Assembly: GCA_041655955.1 (NCBI GenBank)
Contig: JBBAEN010000001.1
Span: forward strand, 310,001-374,000
Reading direction: 5' to 3'
DNA length: 64,000 nt
Source of the DNA: Micavibrio_A sp041655955
Lineage (GTDB): Bacteria; Pseudomonadota; Alphaproteobacteria; Micavibrionales; Micavibrionaceae
Below, piece by piece: positions 33,433 to 41,949 of the stretch. How positions within the stretch are numbered: position 1 is the stretch's first letter; the number at the start of each line of letters is the position of its first letter. Under the pieces are notes generated by a model. The model worked only from the letters and a program-made list of their open reading frames with translations. It searched no databases and was not told where the DNA came from. The translations under genes were made by a program, and so were the position numbers.

Positions 33433-34245
33433 ATGAGAATTTTATTCGTAGGAGATGTCGTCGGAAGAGCGGGCAGGGATGCGGTTGTCGATCGCTTGCC
33501 GGATTTAAAGCGGCGGCTCGGCATCAATACCGTCATCGTCAATGGTGAAAACGCGGCGCATGGCGTCGGCATCACCCCTAAAATCTGCGAAGAGCTTTAT
33601 GAAAGCGGCGCCGATGTGATTACGACCGGCAACCATGTGTGGGATCAGCGTGAAATCATTCCCTATATCGACCGCGACCCGAAACTTTTGCGGCCCCTCA
33701 ATTTTCCGGCCGGAACGGTCGGCAATGGTTCATACCTCCATATAACAGATGACGGGCAAAAAATACTTGTCGTCAACGCGATGGCGCGGCTTTTCATCGA
33801 CGATATTGATTGCCCGTTTACGGCGATGGACAGGCTTTTGCAAAATTATGCGCTTGGCCGCAATGTCGATGCGATTTTTGTGGACTTCCATAGCGAGGCG
33901 ACTTCGGAGCAAATGGCTTTCGGCCATTATCTTGACGGGCGCGTGAGCGCGGTTATCGGCACGCACACGCATATTCCCACGGCGGATTGCCAGATATTCG
34001 ACGGCGGCACGGGGCATCAGGGCGATGCTGGCATGACGGGCGATTATAATTCCGTCATCGGCGTTAAAAAGGAAGTCCCCATCCACCGTTTCGTCAAGAA
34101 AACACCGACGGAGCGCATGAGCCCCGCCGAGGGCGAAGCGACCTTATGCGGAACATTTATCGAAACGGATTCAAAAGGGCGCTGCGTGCGCATAGAGCCG
34201 GTTATTGCTGGCCCGCGCTTGCATAACCATATCCCGCAGGTATAA
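33433..34245 (+). CDS. YmdB-type metallophosphoesterase
   Basis: The 270-residue protein belongs to the YmdB/TIGR00282 group of calcineurin-like phosphoesterases, reported to act on cyclic nucleotides. Motifs are MRILFVGDVVGRAGRDAV with the metal-binding Asp, NGENAAHGVG, TTGNHVWDQ, and IGTHTHIPTAD near the end. It leads the run ymdB-yebC-ruvCAB, an arrangement frequent in alphaproteobacteria. The physiological substrate is not known from sequence. Confidence 0.9.
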   Translation: MRILFVGDVVGRAGRDAVVDRLPDLKRRLGINTVIVNGENAAHGVGITPKICEELYESGADVITTGNHVWDQREIIPYIDRDPKLLRPLNFPAGTVGNGSYLHITDDGQKILVVNAMARLFIDDIDCPFTAMDRLLQNYALGRNVDAIFVDFHSEATSEQMAFGHYLDGRVSAVIGTHTHIPTADCQIFDGGTGHQGDAGMTGDYNSVIGVKKEVPIHRFVKKTPTERMSPAEGEATLCGTFIETDSKGRCVRIEPVIAGPRLHNHIPQV

Positions 34246-34286
34246 AGGACGCGGAACGAAGACTGCAACCAAGGAGTAGATCTATT

Positions 34287-35039
34287 ATGGCCGGCCATTC
34301 AAAGTTCAAGAATATTCAGCACCGCAAAGGCGCGCAGGATGCAAAAAGAGCAAAAATATTCACGAAGATAGGGCGCGAGATTATCGTTGCAGCCAAGCTT
34401 GGCGGCCCCGATCCTTCATCCAACCCGCGCCTGCGCGCCGCTATCATGGCAGGCCGCGCCGAAAATATGCCCAATGACCGCATCAAGCGCGCCATCGATT
34501 CCGCCATTGGCGCAGGCGCCGCTGAGAATTACGAGAATGTCCGCTATGAAGGCTATGCGCCGGGCGGCGTTGCCGTCATTGTCGAGGCTCTTACGGACAA
34601 CCGGACGCGCACAGTCGCGGAGGTGCGATCTTATTTCAGCAAATGCGGCGGCGCCCTTGGCGAAACGAACTCGGTCGGTTTTATGTTCGACCATGTCGGC
34701 GAAATTATCTATCCGGCGGATAAGGCCGGCGCGGACGCGATGTTCGAGGCCGCTGTCGAGGCAGGCGCCGGGAACGTCGAAAGCGGCGACGAGATTCACG
34801 AAATCACCTGTTCCACGAACGATCTGGCAAGCGTGCGCGACGCGCTGGTTGAAAAATACGGCGACCCGCAAAAATCCGGCTTTGTCTGGAGGCCGAACGT
34901 CATCACGAACGTGGACGAGGAAACGGCCCGCACGATTCTCAAGCTTATCGACCTGCTCGAAGAAAATGACGACGTGCAGAACGTCTATACGAATTTCGAG
35001 GTCGCGGACGATATTATGGAACGGCTTATGAACGCCTGA
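34287..35039 (+). CDS. yebC: YebC/PmpR family DNA-binding regulatory protein
   Basis: The 250-residue protein starts MAGHSKFKNIQHRKGAQDAKRAKIF, the invariant opening of the family, and continues with NPRLRAAIMAGRAENMPNDRIKRAID. Family members act as transcriptional regulators, and some relieve ribosome stalling at proline runs. AAGGAG lies before the start. The gene sits just upstream of ruvC as in many proteobacteria. Confidence 0.95.
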   Translation: MAGHSKFKNIQHRKGAQDAKRAKIFTKIGREIIVAAKLGGPDPSSNPRLRAAIMAGRAENMPNDRIKRAIDSAIGAGAAENYENVRYEGYAPGGVAVIVEALTDNRTRTVAEVRSYFSKCGGALGETNSVGFMFDHVGEIIYPADKAGADAMFEAAVEAGAGNVESGDEIHEITCSTNDLASVRDALVEKYGDPQKSGFVWRPNVITNVDEETARTILKLIDLLEENDDVQNVYTNFEVADDIMERLMNA

Positions 35040-35111
35040 TTCTTACCGATAAAATGGCGGCGGGTACGTGAAACCGTTTCCTTTTTGTTCTTCCCGTGCT
35101 AGTTTTGATTC

Positions 35112-35624
35112 ATGAGAATTCTAGGTATCGATCCGGGCCTTCAAAAAACAGGATGGGGCATCATAGAGTCGGTGGATAACCGGCTCTCCTTCCTTGCTTG
35201 CGGCACAATCAAGACAGAGGCGGATTTAACGCTGGCGCAACGCCTGCGGCAGATTGACGACGGCGTCGAACAGATTGTGACCCTGTGGACGCCGCAAGAA
35301 GCCGCTATCGAGGAAACCTTCATGAATAATAACGCGGCCTCGGCCTTGAAGCTCGGCTGCGCGCGCGGGGTCGCGATGGTCGTTCCGGCACGGCACGATA
35401 TTCCGGTCAGCGAATATCCGCCGAACCTCATCAAAAAATCGGTCGTCGGCAACGGCCACGCGACAAAGGATCAGGTGGAAATGATGGTGCGGATGCTGGT
35501 GCCGATGGTCAGCAAGACAATCGGCGCGGATGAAGCGGACGCCATCGCCATCGCGATCTGCCACGCGCACCATGCGGCAAGCCGCAACCGTTTCGGCGGC
35601 ATTATGGCGGGGGCGGCGCGATGA
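35112..35624 (+). CDS. ruvC: Holliday junction endonuclease RuvC
   Basis: RuvC resolves Holliday junctions. The acidic catalytic residues are visible: Asp in MRILGIDPGLQKTGWG, Glu in AAIEETFMNNN, and the two Asp in GADEADAIAIAICHAHH. Length (170 aa) is normal. Its stop overlaps the ruvA start by 4 bases (ATGA type). Confidence 0.96.
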   Translation: MRILGIDPGLQKTGWGIIESVDNRLSFLACGTIKTEADLTLAQRLRQIDDGVEQIVTLWTPQEAAIEETFMNNNAASALKLGCARGVAMVVPARHDIPVSEYPPNLIKKSVVGNGHATKDQVEMMVRMLVPMVSKTIGADEADAIAIAICHAHHAASRNRFGGIMAGAAR

Positions 35625-36268
35625 TTGGAAAGCTTTCCGGCATTATTGATTCCTTTGGCCCCGATCACATTATCCTTGATGTTTCAGGGGTCGGTTATCT
35701 GGTGACTTGCTCGCCGCGCACGTTGCAACGCGCCGGGCAAACGGGCGACGCGGCCAGCTTTCTCATTGACACCCATGTCCGCGAGGACGCGATCAATCTT
35801 TACGGCTTTGCCGATGCCGCCGAGCAGCAATGGTTCAGGCTGCTTACCAGTGTGCAGGGCGTCGGGGCGCGCGTCGGTATGGCGCTTTTGGGCGCATGCC
35901 CGCCGGAGCGTCTGGGCTTTGCCATTGCTTCGGGCGACAAGGCGGCTTTGACGGCAGCGGACGGGATCGGGCCCAAATTAGCCTTGCGCATCGTGACCGA
36001 ACTTAAAGACAAAGCCGCGAAAATGGATCTTGGATCCCCGCTTTCCACTGTGCAGACGGGCAAGGGCAAGGAGGCCGAAAAAGGCGGTTCCAAGGCGGGC
36101 GAAAAACAAGGGGGAGCGATTGATCAGGACGCCGTTTCGGCCTTGGTCAATCTCGGCTATGCGCGATCGGATGCGTTTCAGGCCGTTCTTGCGGCGAAGC
36201 AAAAAGCGAATGACAATACGGAGCTTTCCGACCTTATCCGCCTCGCCCTGAAGGAGCTGAGCACATGA
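35621..36268 (+). CDS. ruvA: Holliday junction branch-migration protein RuvA
   Basis: RuvA binds the four-way junction as a tetramer and loads RuvB. The protein shows the OB domain (MIGKLSGIIDSFGPDHIILDVSGVGY), the two helix-hairpin-helix motifs (LLTSVQGVGARVGMALLG, LTAADGIGPKLALRIVTELKDK), a Lys/Gly-rich linker and the C-terminal three-helix RuvB-binding domain (VSALVNLGYARSDAFQAV). 215 aa. Overlaps ruvC and ruvB by 4 bases each, so translation is coupled. Confidence 0.96.
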   Translation: MIGKLSGIIDSFGPDHIILDVSGVGYLVTCSPRTLQRAGQTGDAASFLIDTHVREDAINLYGFADAAEQQWFRLLTSVQGVGARVGMALLGACPPERLGFAIASGDKAALTAADGIGPKLALRIVTELKDKAAKMDLGSPLSTVQTGKGKEAEKGGSKAGEKQGGAIDQDAVSALVNLGYARSDAFQAVLAAKQKANDNTELSDLIRLALKELST

Positions 36269-37293
36269 TGGGCAACCCCGCACTGGCCGCGGAATTGATG
36301 GAAGGCGACCGCGTTGACGAAACGCCGTTGCGCCCCGACAGGCTCGACGATTTCACGGGGCAAAAAGCCGCCTGCGACAATTTGAAAATTTTTATCGAGG
36401 CCGCGAAAGCCCGCGGCGACGCGATGGATCACGTTTTGCTTTTCGGCCCGCCGGGGCTTGGCAAGACGACGCTGGCGCAGATTATCGCGCGGGAACTCGG
36501 CGTCGGTTTTCGCGCAACAAGCGGCCCTGTTATTGCGCGGGCCGGCGATCTCGCCGCCATCCTTACCAATCTCCAGCCGCATGACGTGCTGTTCATTGAC
36601 GAGATCCACCGCCTCAACCCGGCGGTGGAAGAGATCCTTTATCCGGCGATGGAGGATCGCAAGCTTGACCTGATTATCGGCGAAGGGCCGGCGGCGCGTT
36701 CGGTGCAGATTGACCTTCCCGCCTTTACGCTGGTCGGCGCGACGACGCGCAGCGGCTTGCTGACGGGGCCTTTGCGCGATCGCTTCGGCATTCCGGTGCG
36801 GCTCGAATTTTATAATGACGCCGAACTCACGAAAATCGTCGGGCGCTCGGCGCGGCTTTTGGGGATGGATTTGACACCGGACGGCGCGATGGAAATCGCC
36901 CGCCGTTCACGGGGGACGCCGCGGATCGCGGGGCGGCTTACGCGGCGGGTGCGGGATTTTGCATCTGTCGGGGGCGACAGGACAATCAGCGCCGCGCAGG
37001 CCGACGCGGCCTTGCTCCGGCTCGATGTCGATGGTTCGGGGCTGGACGGGATGGACAGGCGCTATCTCAATTGCATCATCGAAAATTACGGCGGCGGGCC
37101 TGTTGGCATCGAAACCATAGCCGCCGTCCTGTCCGAACAGCGCGACGTGATCGAGGATGTGGTCGAGCCGTATCTGTTGCAACAGGGCCTCGTCCAGCGC
37201 ACGCCGCGGGGCCGTGTCATTTCCGCCAAGGGCTATCAATATTTCGGCCTCAAACCGCGCAAGCCGTTGCAAGATGAATTGTTCGAGGCGTAA
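36265..37293 (+). CDS. ruvB: Holliday junction helicase motor RuvB
   Basis: RuvB is the hexameric AAA+ motor of branch migration. It shows RPDRLDDFTGQ, Walker A GPPGLGKTTLAQI (about residue 63), Walker B LFIDEIHRLN, sensor 1 in LVGATTRSG, the Arg finger region GPLRDRFGI, and the C-terminal winged-helix with TPRGRVISAKGYQYFG. 342 aa, normal. A 150-base gap with no gene separates it from ybgC. Confidence 0.97.
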   Translation: MMGNPALAAELMEGDRVDETPLRPDRLDDFTGQKAACDNLKIFIEAAKARGDAMDHVLLFGPPGLGKTTLAQIIARELGVGFRATSGPVIARAGDLAAILTNLQPHDVLFIDEIHRLNPAVEEILYPAMEDRKLDLIIGEGPAARSVQIDLPAFTLVGATTRSGLLTGPLRDRFGIPVRLEFYNDAELTKIVGRSARLLGMDLTPDGAMEIARRSRGTPRIAGRLTRRVRDFASVGGDRTISAAQADAALLRLDVDGSGLDGMDRRYLNCIIENYGGGPVGIETIAAVLSEQRDVIEDVVEPYLLQQGLVQRTPRGRVISAKGYQYFGLKPRKPLQDELFEA

Positions 37294-37443
37294 CTGTCAT
37301 GCCGCACAGGCAGGCCGGATTATTCTTACCATCGCGGTAAAGACGGGCGGGAGGGCGGCTTTCACTCCACGTACGGCTTTTTCCATGAATGCTTCCTCGT
37401 TTTACCTGTTTTCCCGCGCGGTATTAGCGATTACAGTCTTTCC

Positions 37444-37848
37444 ATGATTCACAGTCACGAATACAGGGTTTATTACGAAGATACCGACGCGGGCGGGATT
37501 ATGTACCATGCCCAGTATATTAGCTGGTGCGAAAGGGGCCGGGCCGAATATCTGCGCGAAGTCGGGCTGAACAGTTCCGGTATCGTTGAAAAACATGGGG
37601 TTATGTTCGTCGTCCGGCACCTGGAAGCGGACTATTTCAAGCCGGCCCGTTTGGATGAATTGCTCCGCGTGGAAACGAGTGTAAAAGAGATGAAAAACAG
37701 CTCTTTTATTATGAAACAGTCTATTTTTTGCCAAGATTTTATGCTCTTCTCCATGGTTGTTACCATCGTTTGCGTTGACGCGTCCGGTCGTCCGGTGCGC
37801 ATTCCGGACGAAATCAGGAATATTTTGACCATAGACAAGGCCGGATAG
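37444..37848 (+). CDS. ybgC: Acyl-CoA thioesterase YbgC, tol-pal associated
   Basis: The 134-residue hotdog protein carries the 4HBT motif YYEDTDAGGIMYHAQYISWCERGRAE with the catalytic Asp and the HNAxY-like pattern. Homologues act on short-chain acyl-CoA or acyl-ACP and interact with phospholipid synthesis. It is the customary first gene of the tol cluster, and tolQ follows after 22 bases. Confidence 0.94.
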   Translation: MIHSHEYRVYYEDTDAGGIMYHAQYISWCERGRAEYLREVGLNSSGIVEKHGVMFVVRHLEADYFKPARLDELLRVETSVKEMKNSSFIMKQSIFCQDFMLFSMVVTIVCVDASGRPVRIPDEIRNILTIDKAG

Positions 37849-37870
37849 AAAAGGCCAAGGGAGTTACACC

Positions 37871-38641
37871 ATGAATGCAGCGCCAGCGCCGGCGGTACAA
37901 TCCGCCGCAGCAGGGACATCTTTCGACGGGGATATGAGCATTATATCCCTGTTTATGCATGCCGACATTATCGTCAAATGCGTGGCCCTGATCCTTATTT
38001 TCGCCTCGGTCTGGTGCTGGGCCATTATTATCGAAAAGCGCGCCATGCTCGGCAAGCTGAACCGCCGAGCCAATAAGTTCGAGGACGCTTTCTGGTCTGG
38101 CGAGCCTTTGGACAAGCTCTACCAGCGTATCAAGAAAAGCCCGCACGACCCGCTTTTGAAAACATTTTCCGCCGGTATGGAAGAATGGCAAAATACGGTT
38201 TCAGGCGGCACGCCGGATCGCGAACAGCTTCAGGCCTCGTTGCGCCAGCGCGTCGAGCGGGCCATGTCCGTTGCGATTTCACGCGAAATGGTGCGGCTGG
38301 AACGCGGTATGACCTTCCTCGCGACGGTCGGTTCCACGGCCCCCTTTATCGGGCTTTTCGGGACGGTCTGGGGGATTATGAACGCCTTTACGTCGATCGC
38401 CCATTCCAACAACACGTCGCTGGCCGTCGTAGCGCCCGGTATCGCCGAAGCGCTCTTTGTAACCGCGCTCGGCCTCGCCGCCGCTATTCCCGCGGTTATC
38501 GCCTATAACGGCTATAGCAACCGCCTGACCCGTTATGCGGGGCGACTCGACGCTTTCGCAAATGAATTTTCGGCTATCTTGTCCCGCCATCTGGAATCTT
38601 CGGACGGCAAGGGATCGTCTTCCGCGAAAAAGGTGGCATAA
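37871..38641 (+). CDS. tolQ: Tol-Pal system proton channel subunit TolQ
   Basis: The inner-membrane protein with three helices uses the proton gradient, with TolR, to energise TolA during outer-membrane constriction. Helix 1 is about residues 34-60. The second and third helices contain LATVGSTAPFIGLFGTVWGIMNAF and VAPGIAEALFVTALGLAAAIPAVIAYN, the ExbB/MotA signature, with conserved Thr facing the pore. 256 aa. AGGGAG precedes the ATG. tolR begins at the next base after its stop. Confidence 0.96.
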   Translation: MNAAPAPAVQSAAAGTSFDGDMSIISLFMHADIIVKCVALILIFASVWCWAIIIEKRAMLGKLNRRANKFEDAFWSGEPLDKLYQRIKKSPHDPLLKTFSAGMEEWQNTVSGGTPDREQLQASLRQRVERAMSVAISREMVRLERGMTFLATVGSTAPFIGLFGTVWGIMNAFTSIAHSNNTSLAVVAPGIAEALFVTALGLAAAIPAVIAYNGYSNRLTRYAGRLDAFANEFSAILSRHLESSDGKGSSSAKKVA

Positions 38642-39085
38642 ATGGGCGCTTCTCTTGGCGGCGGCGGCGGGAATTTAAGGGGGCGGGGCGGCATGAGCCA
38701 CCGCCCGATGGCGGAAATCAACGTCACGCCCTTTGTGGACGTCATGCTCGTCCTGCTGATTATCTTTATGGTGGCGGCGCCGCTTTTGACCGCGGGCGTG
38801 CCGATCGACCTGCCGGATTCAAAGGCAAAGGCCATTAGCGACGAGGACAATAAGCCGCTTGAAGTTTCGATCGCAAAAGATGGCCGCGTTTTCGTCGGTG
38901 AAACCGAGGTGACGGAAGAGCGGATTGTCACAATCCTCAATTCCATGACCGAGGATAACCCGGACAGGCGCATCTATATCCGCGCGGATCGCACCATTGA
39001 TTATGGGCGTGTTATGGCTATTCTGGGGACGATCAATGCGGCGGGCTTTAACAAAGTCGCGTTGATTTCCGAAGCGGCTCCTTAA
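38642..39085 (+). CDS. tolR: Tol-Pal system subunit TolR
   Basis: The 147-residue single-pass protein works with TolQ. After a Gly-rich N-terminus (GGGGNLRGRGGMS), the TM helix contains the proton-carrying Asp in MAEINVTPFVDVMLVLLIIFMVAAPLL. The periplasmic ExbD-like domain ends in IRADRTIDYGRVMAILGTI. It starts immediately after tolQ. Confidence 0.95.
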   Translation: MGASLGGGGGNLRGRGGMSHRPMAEINVTPFVDVMLVLLIIFMVAAPLLTAGVPIDLPDSKAKAISDEDNKPLEVSIAKDGRVFVGETEVTEERIVTILNSMTEDNPDRRIYIRADRTIDYGRVMAILGTINAAGFNKVALISEAAP

Positions 39086-39118
39086 ATCAGCCATAAATCG
39101 GTTTTATAGGATTCTCTC

Positions 39119-40024
39119 ATGGCGGCGACGGCAACATATGAAGATCGCGGAACGGCAGGCGGGGCGCCTTCACCCATGACGGCGCCTTTGCTGGCGTCGT
39201 TCCTCGTCCATTGCGCCCTTGTCGTTGCCGCCCTTATCGGCCTGCCGTTTTTCAACTCCCCACCGCCGCCGATCAATACGGCGATCGCGGTGGAAATCCT
39301 CCCCATTGCCGAACTGACGACAAGCAATAAACCGCCGGTGACCATTCCGCCGCCGCCCGTTGAAAAGCCGCCGGAAGTAAAACCCGTGGAAACGGTCAAA
39401 CCGCCCGCGCCGCCCAAGGTCGATACGGTCGAACCGCCAAAGCAAGTGACGCCGCCGAAGCCAAAAGTCGAGAGCAAGCCGAAGCCCAAACCCGTCGTGC
39501 CGCCGCCGCCGACGGAAAAGCTTGAAAAGCCGAAGGAAGAGCCGAAACCCAAGCCCGAAGAAAAACCGGCGGAGCCGGAAACACAGGCGCAGGATTTCCA
39601 AAGCCTTTTGAAGAATCTTCAGGAAAGCCAGCCGCAGCAGGTTCCGCAGGATTTGCCAGAAGCGAAAGAGGCCCCGCCGCCCATGCCTTCGGCACAGGCG
39701 CCTTTTGCCGACACGCTGACGATGAACGAGCTTGACGCGCTGCGCCACCAGCTCTCCCAATGCTGGAGTATCCAGGCGGGGGCGCGCTATGCCGAAAACC
39801 TTGTTGTCGAGGTGCGCATCCTCGTGGCCGCAGACCGGCGCGTCACCAGCGCGACAATTGTTGACCAATGGCGCTATGGGCAGGATAGTTATTTCCGCGC
39901 GGCGGCTGATTCCGCCATCCGCGCCATCAATTCTCCGCAATGCGCTGTCTTGAATCTTAACCCTGAAAAGTATCATTTGTGGAAAGATATTGTTGTAACC
40001 TTTGACCCGCGCGAGATGCTTTAA
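39119..40024 (+). CDS. tolA: TolA-like periplasm-spanning protein
   Basis: One TM helix (about residues 24-42) is followed by a long Pro/Lys/Glu-rich segment (about 60-190, repeats of PKPKPE type) instead of the Ala-rich helix of E. coli TolA. The small C-terminal TonB/TolA domain follows (LRHQLSQCWSIQAGARYAENL, FRAAADSAIRAINSPQC). It links the TolQR motor to Pal and TolB. 301 aa. Position between tolR and tolB decides the assignment. Confidence 0.92.
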   Translation: MAATATYEDRGTAGGAPSPMTAPLLASFLVHCALVVAALIGLPFFNSPPPPINTAIAVEILPIAELTTSNKPPVTIPPPPVEKPPEVKPVETVKPPAPPKVDTVEPPKQVTPPKPKVESKPKPKPVVPPPPTEKLEKPKEEPKPKPEEKPAEPETQAQDFQSLLKNLQESQPQQVPQDLPEAKEAPPPMPSAQAPFADTLTMNELDALRHQLSQCWSIQAGARYAENLVVEVRILVAADRRVTSATIVDQWRYGQDSYFRAAADSAIRAINSPQCAVLNLNPEKYHLWKDIVVTFDPREML

Positions 40025-40064
40025 TCTCAAACGCGCCCTGCAAAATAACCGGAAGGAAATACCG

Positions 40065-41372
40065 ATGAAGTTTCTATTGGCTCTTATGGTTCTCGTCTTT
40101 GGCGCGATGCCGGCATCGGCCCAGCTGCGCGTGGACGTCAACAAAGGCAAGATCGAACCCGTGCCGATCGCCATCAGCCCGTTCCATGCGGAGCGGCCCG
40201 AATTCGCGCAGTTCGCAAAGGATATTCCGGAGCTGATCACGAACAACCTTCGCAATTCGGGCCTCTTCAAGCCGATTAGCGCAGGGGCCTTCATTCAGGA
40301 CACGGCCTCCATCCAGCGGGACGGCCCGCGCTTTGCCGAATGGCGCGCCATCAACGCGCAGGCGCTTGTAACGGGGACGGTCACGCGCGCGCCGGATGGG
40401 AGGACGCGCGTTGAATTCCGCCTTTGGGATGTTTTCAGCCAGAAACAAATTGCCGGTATGGCCTATATGACGACGCCGCAAAACTGGCGCCGCATCGGGC
40501 ATATTATCTCCGATCAGGTCTATGCGCGGGTGACGGGCGAGGACGGTTACTTCGATTCCCGCATCGTCTATGTGTCCGAAACGGGCGCGGCGAACCAGAG
40601 GATTAAACGCCTCGCCATTATGGATCAGGACGGCGCGAACCACCGCTTTCTTACCGATGAGAACACGCTTGTCCTGACGCCGCGTTTTTCGCCGACGGCG
40701 CAGGAACTGACCTATATGTCCTATAAAGGCGGGAAGCCGCGCGTCTATCTCTATAATATCGACACGGGCAGGCAGGATGTTCTGGGCGATTTCCCCGGCA
40801 TGACGTTCGCGCCGCGTTTCTCCCCCGATGGCGGGAAAATCGTGATGAGCATGGCGCAAGGCGGGAACACGGATATTTACGAGATGGATCTGCGATCCCG
40901 TAAATCGCGCCGCCTGACCGATGCGGCCGGAATCGACACGGCCCCGTCTTACTCGCCCGATGGCCGCCAGATCGTATTTGAATCCGACCGCGGCGGCACG
41001 CAGCAGCTCTATGTCATGGATGCCAATGGCGGCAATGCGCGGCGTATCACGTTCGGCAACGGGCGCTATGCAAGCCCCGTCTGGTCGCCGCGCGGCGATT
41101 TGATTGCCTTCATCAAGATGAGCGGCGGGCAGTTCTATCTTGGCGTTATCCGCCCTGACGGTTCGGGCGAGCGTTTGATTACGCAGGCCTATCACGTCGA
41201 AGGGCCGACATGGTCGCCCAATGGCCGTGTGCTGTCTTACTTCAAGGAAGCGCCGGCAGGAGGTTCGCGCACTGCCAAACTCTATACGATCGATATAACC
41301 GGCTATAACGAGCGCGTCCTGCCGACCCCGCGCGACGGTTCCGACCCCGCATGGTCGCCGCTTAACCAATAG
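40065..41372 (+). CDS. tolB: Periplasmic protein TolB
   Basis: The ATG at 40065 has GGAAGGA before it and opens a signal peptide cleaved after ASA; an upstream in-frame ATG at 40002 would bury it and overlap tolA. The N-terminal alpha/beta domain (IAISPF, LRNSGLFKPI) is followed by a six-blade beta-propeller with repeated FSPDGGKI, YSPDGRQIVFESDRGG and WSPRGDLIAF units that binds Pal. 435 aa. No pal gene follows, which is unusual, and a terminator lies 25 bases downstream. Confidence 0.96.
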   Translation: MKFLLALMVLVFGAMPASAQLRVDVNKGKIEPVPIAISPFHAERPEFAQFAKDIPELITNNLRNSGLFKPISAGAFIQDTASIQRDGPRFAEWRAINAQALVTGTVTRAPDGRTRVEFRLWDVFSQKQIAGMAYMTTPQNWRRIGHIISDQVYARVTGEDGYFDSRIVYVSETGAANQRIKRLAIMDQDGANHRFLTDENTLVLTPRFSPTAQELTYMSYKGGKPRVYLYNIDTGRQDVLGDFPGMTFAPRFSPDGGKIVMSMAQGGNTDIYEMDLRSRKSRRLTDAAGIDTAPSYSPDGRQIVFESDRGGTQQLYVMDANGGNARRITFGNGRYASPVWSPRGDLIAFIKMSGGQFYLGVIRPDGSGERLITQAYHVEGPTWSPNGRVLSYFKEAPAGGSRTAKLYTIDITGYNERVLPTPRDGSDPAWSPLNQ

Positions 41373-41396
41373 GCGGAACAAAACCATAAAATATAA

Positions 41397-41427
41397 AAGC
41401 GGCGAAGGTCATCCTCGCCGCTTTTTT
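41397..41427 (+). terminator. Intrinsic terminator of the tol operon
   Basis: Perfect 9-bp stem AAGCGGCGA/TCGCCGCTT (41397-41405, 41415-41423) with T-tract CTTTTTTAT. It closes the forward operon, and the next gene is convergent. Confidence 0.88.
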
Positions 41428-41460
41428 ATGGCCCGCTTTGAAAGGCTGCCTTATCCGGGA

Positions 41461-41949
41461 TTATTTTATCTGGGCCGGAATATCCGCGAAGATTTTTACG
41501 ACCTGTTCATAGGTTGTTATCTTGAACGGGACGATGAATTTGACGACCTCCGGCAAATCCACCCATTGATAGCGCGCAAATTCGGGATGGTCGTCGGCAT
41601 CGAGGGCAATGTCGGAATCGGCCCCCGTAAAGCGCATGGCGATCCATATCTGTTCCTGCCCGCCATAGATATTGCCCCATGGCAGGCGGGCCAGAACCTC
41701 GTCCGGTATGTCATAGCGCAACCTGTCTGGATGGATGCGGAGAATGGCCGCTTTGTCCGTGCCGATTTCTTCCTTCATTTCACGGAAAGCTGCGCGCTCG
41801 ACATCCTCGCCTTCGTCTATGCCTCCTTGCGGCATCTGCCAGCCGCCGGGCGTGTCGATCCGCTCGCCGACAAAGACTTTCCCTTCCCCGTTGAAAATGC
41901 AAAGCCCGACGCAAAGACGGTATTGACCGGGCCGCGGGGAAGAATTCAT
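41461..41949 (-). CDS. rppH: RNA pyrophosphohydrolase RppH (Nudix)
   Basis: RppH removes pyrophosphate from mRNA 5' ends to trigger decay. The Nudix box is intact: GGIDEGEDVERAAFREMKEEIG, preceded by WQMPQ. The start at 41949 (MNSSPRPGQYRLCVG) was chosen because its ATG overlaps the TGA of the upstream gene (ATGA), giving 162 aa. It is the last gene of a long reverse-strand operon starting near proA. Confidence 0.94.
   Translation of the reverse strand: MNSSPRPGQYRLCVGLCIFNGEGKVFVGERIDTPGGWQMPQGGIDEGEDVERAAFREMKEEIGTDKAAILRIHPDRLRYDIPDEVLARLPWGNIYGGQEQIWIAMRFTGADSDIALDADDHPEFARYQWVDLPEVVKFIVPFKITTYEQVVKIFADIPAQIK

Noticed and set aside
39170..40294. 374-codon minus-strand frame opposite tolA and the start of tolB
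   Set aside because: The Arg/Leu-rich product is the complement of the Pro/Lys-rich tolA linker, with no domain.
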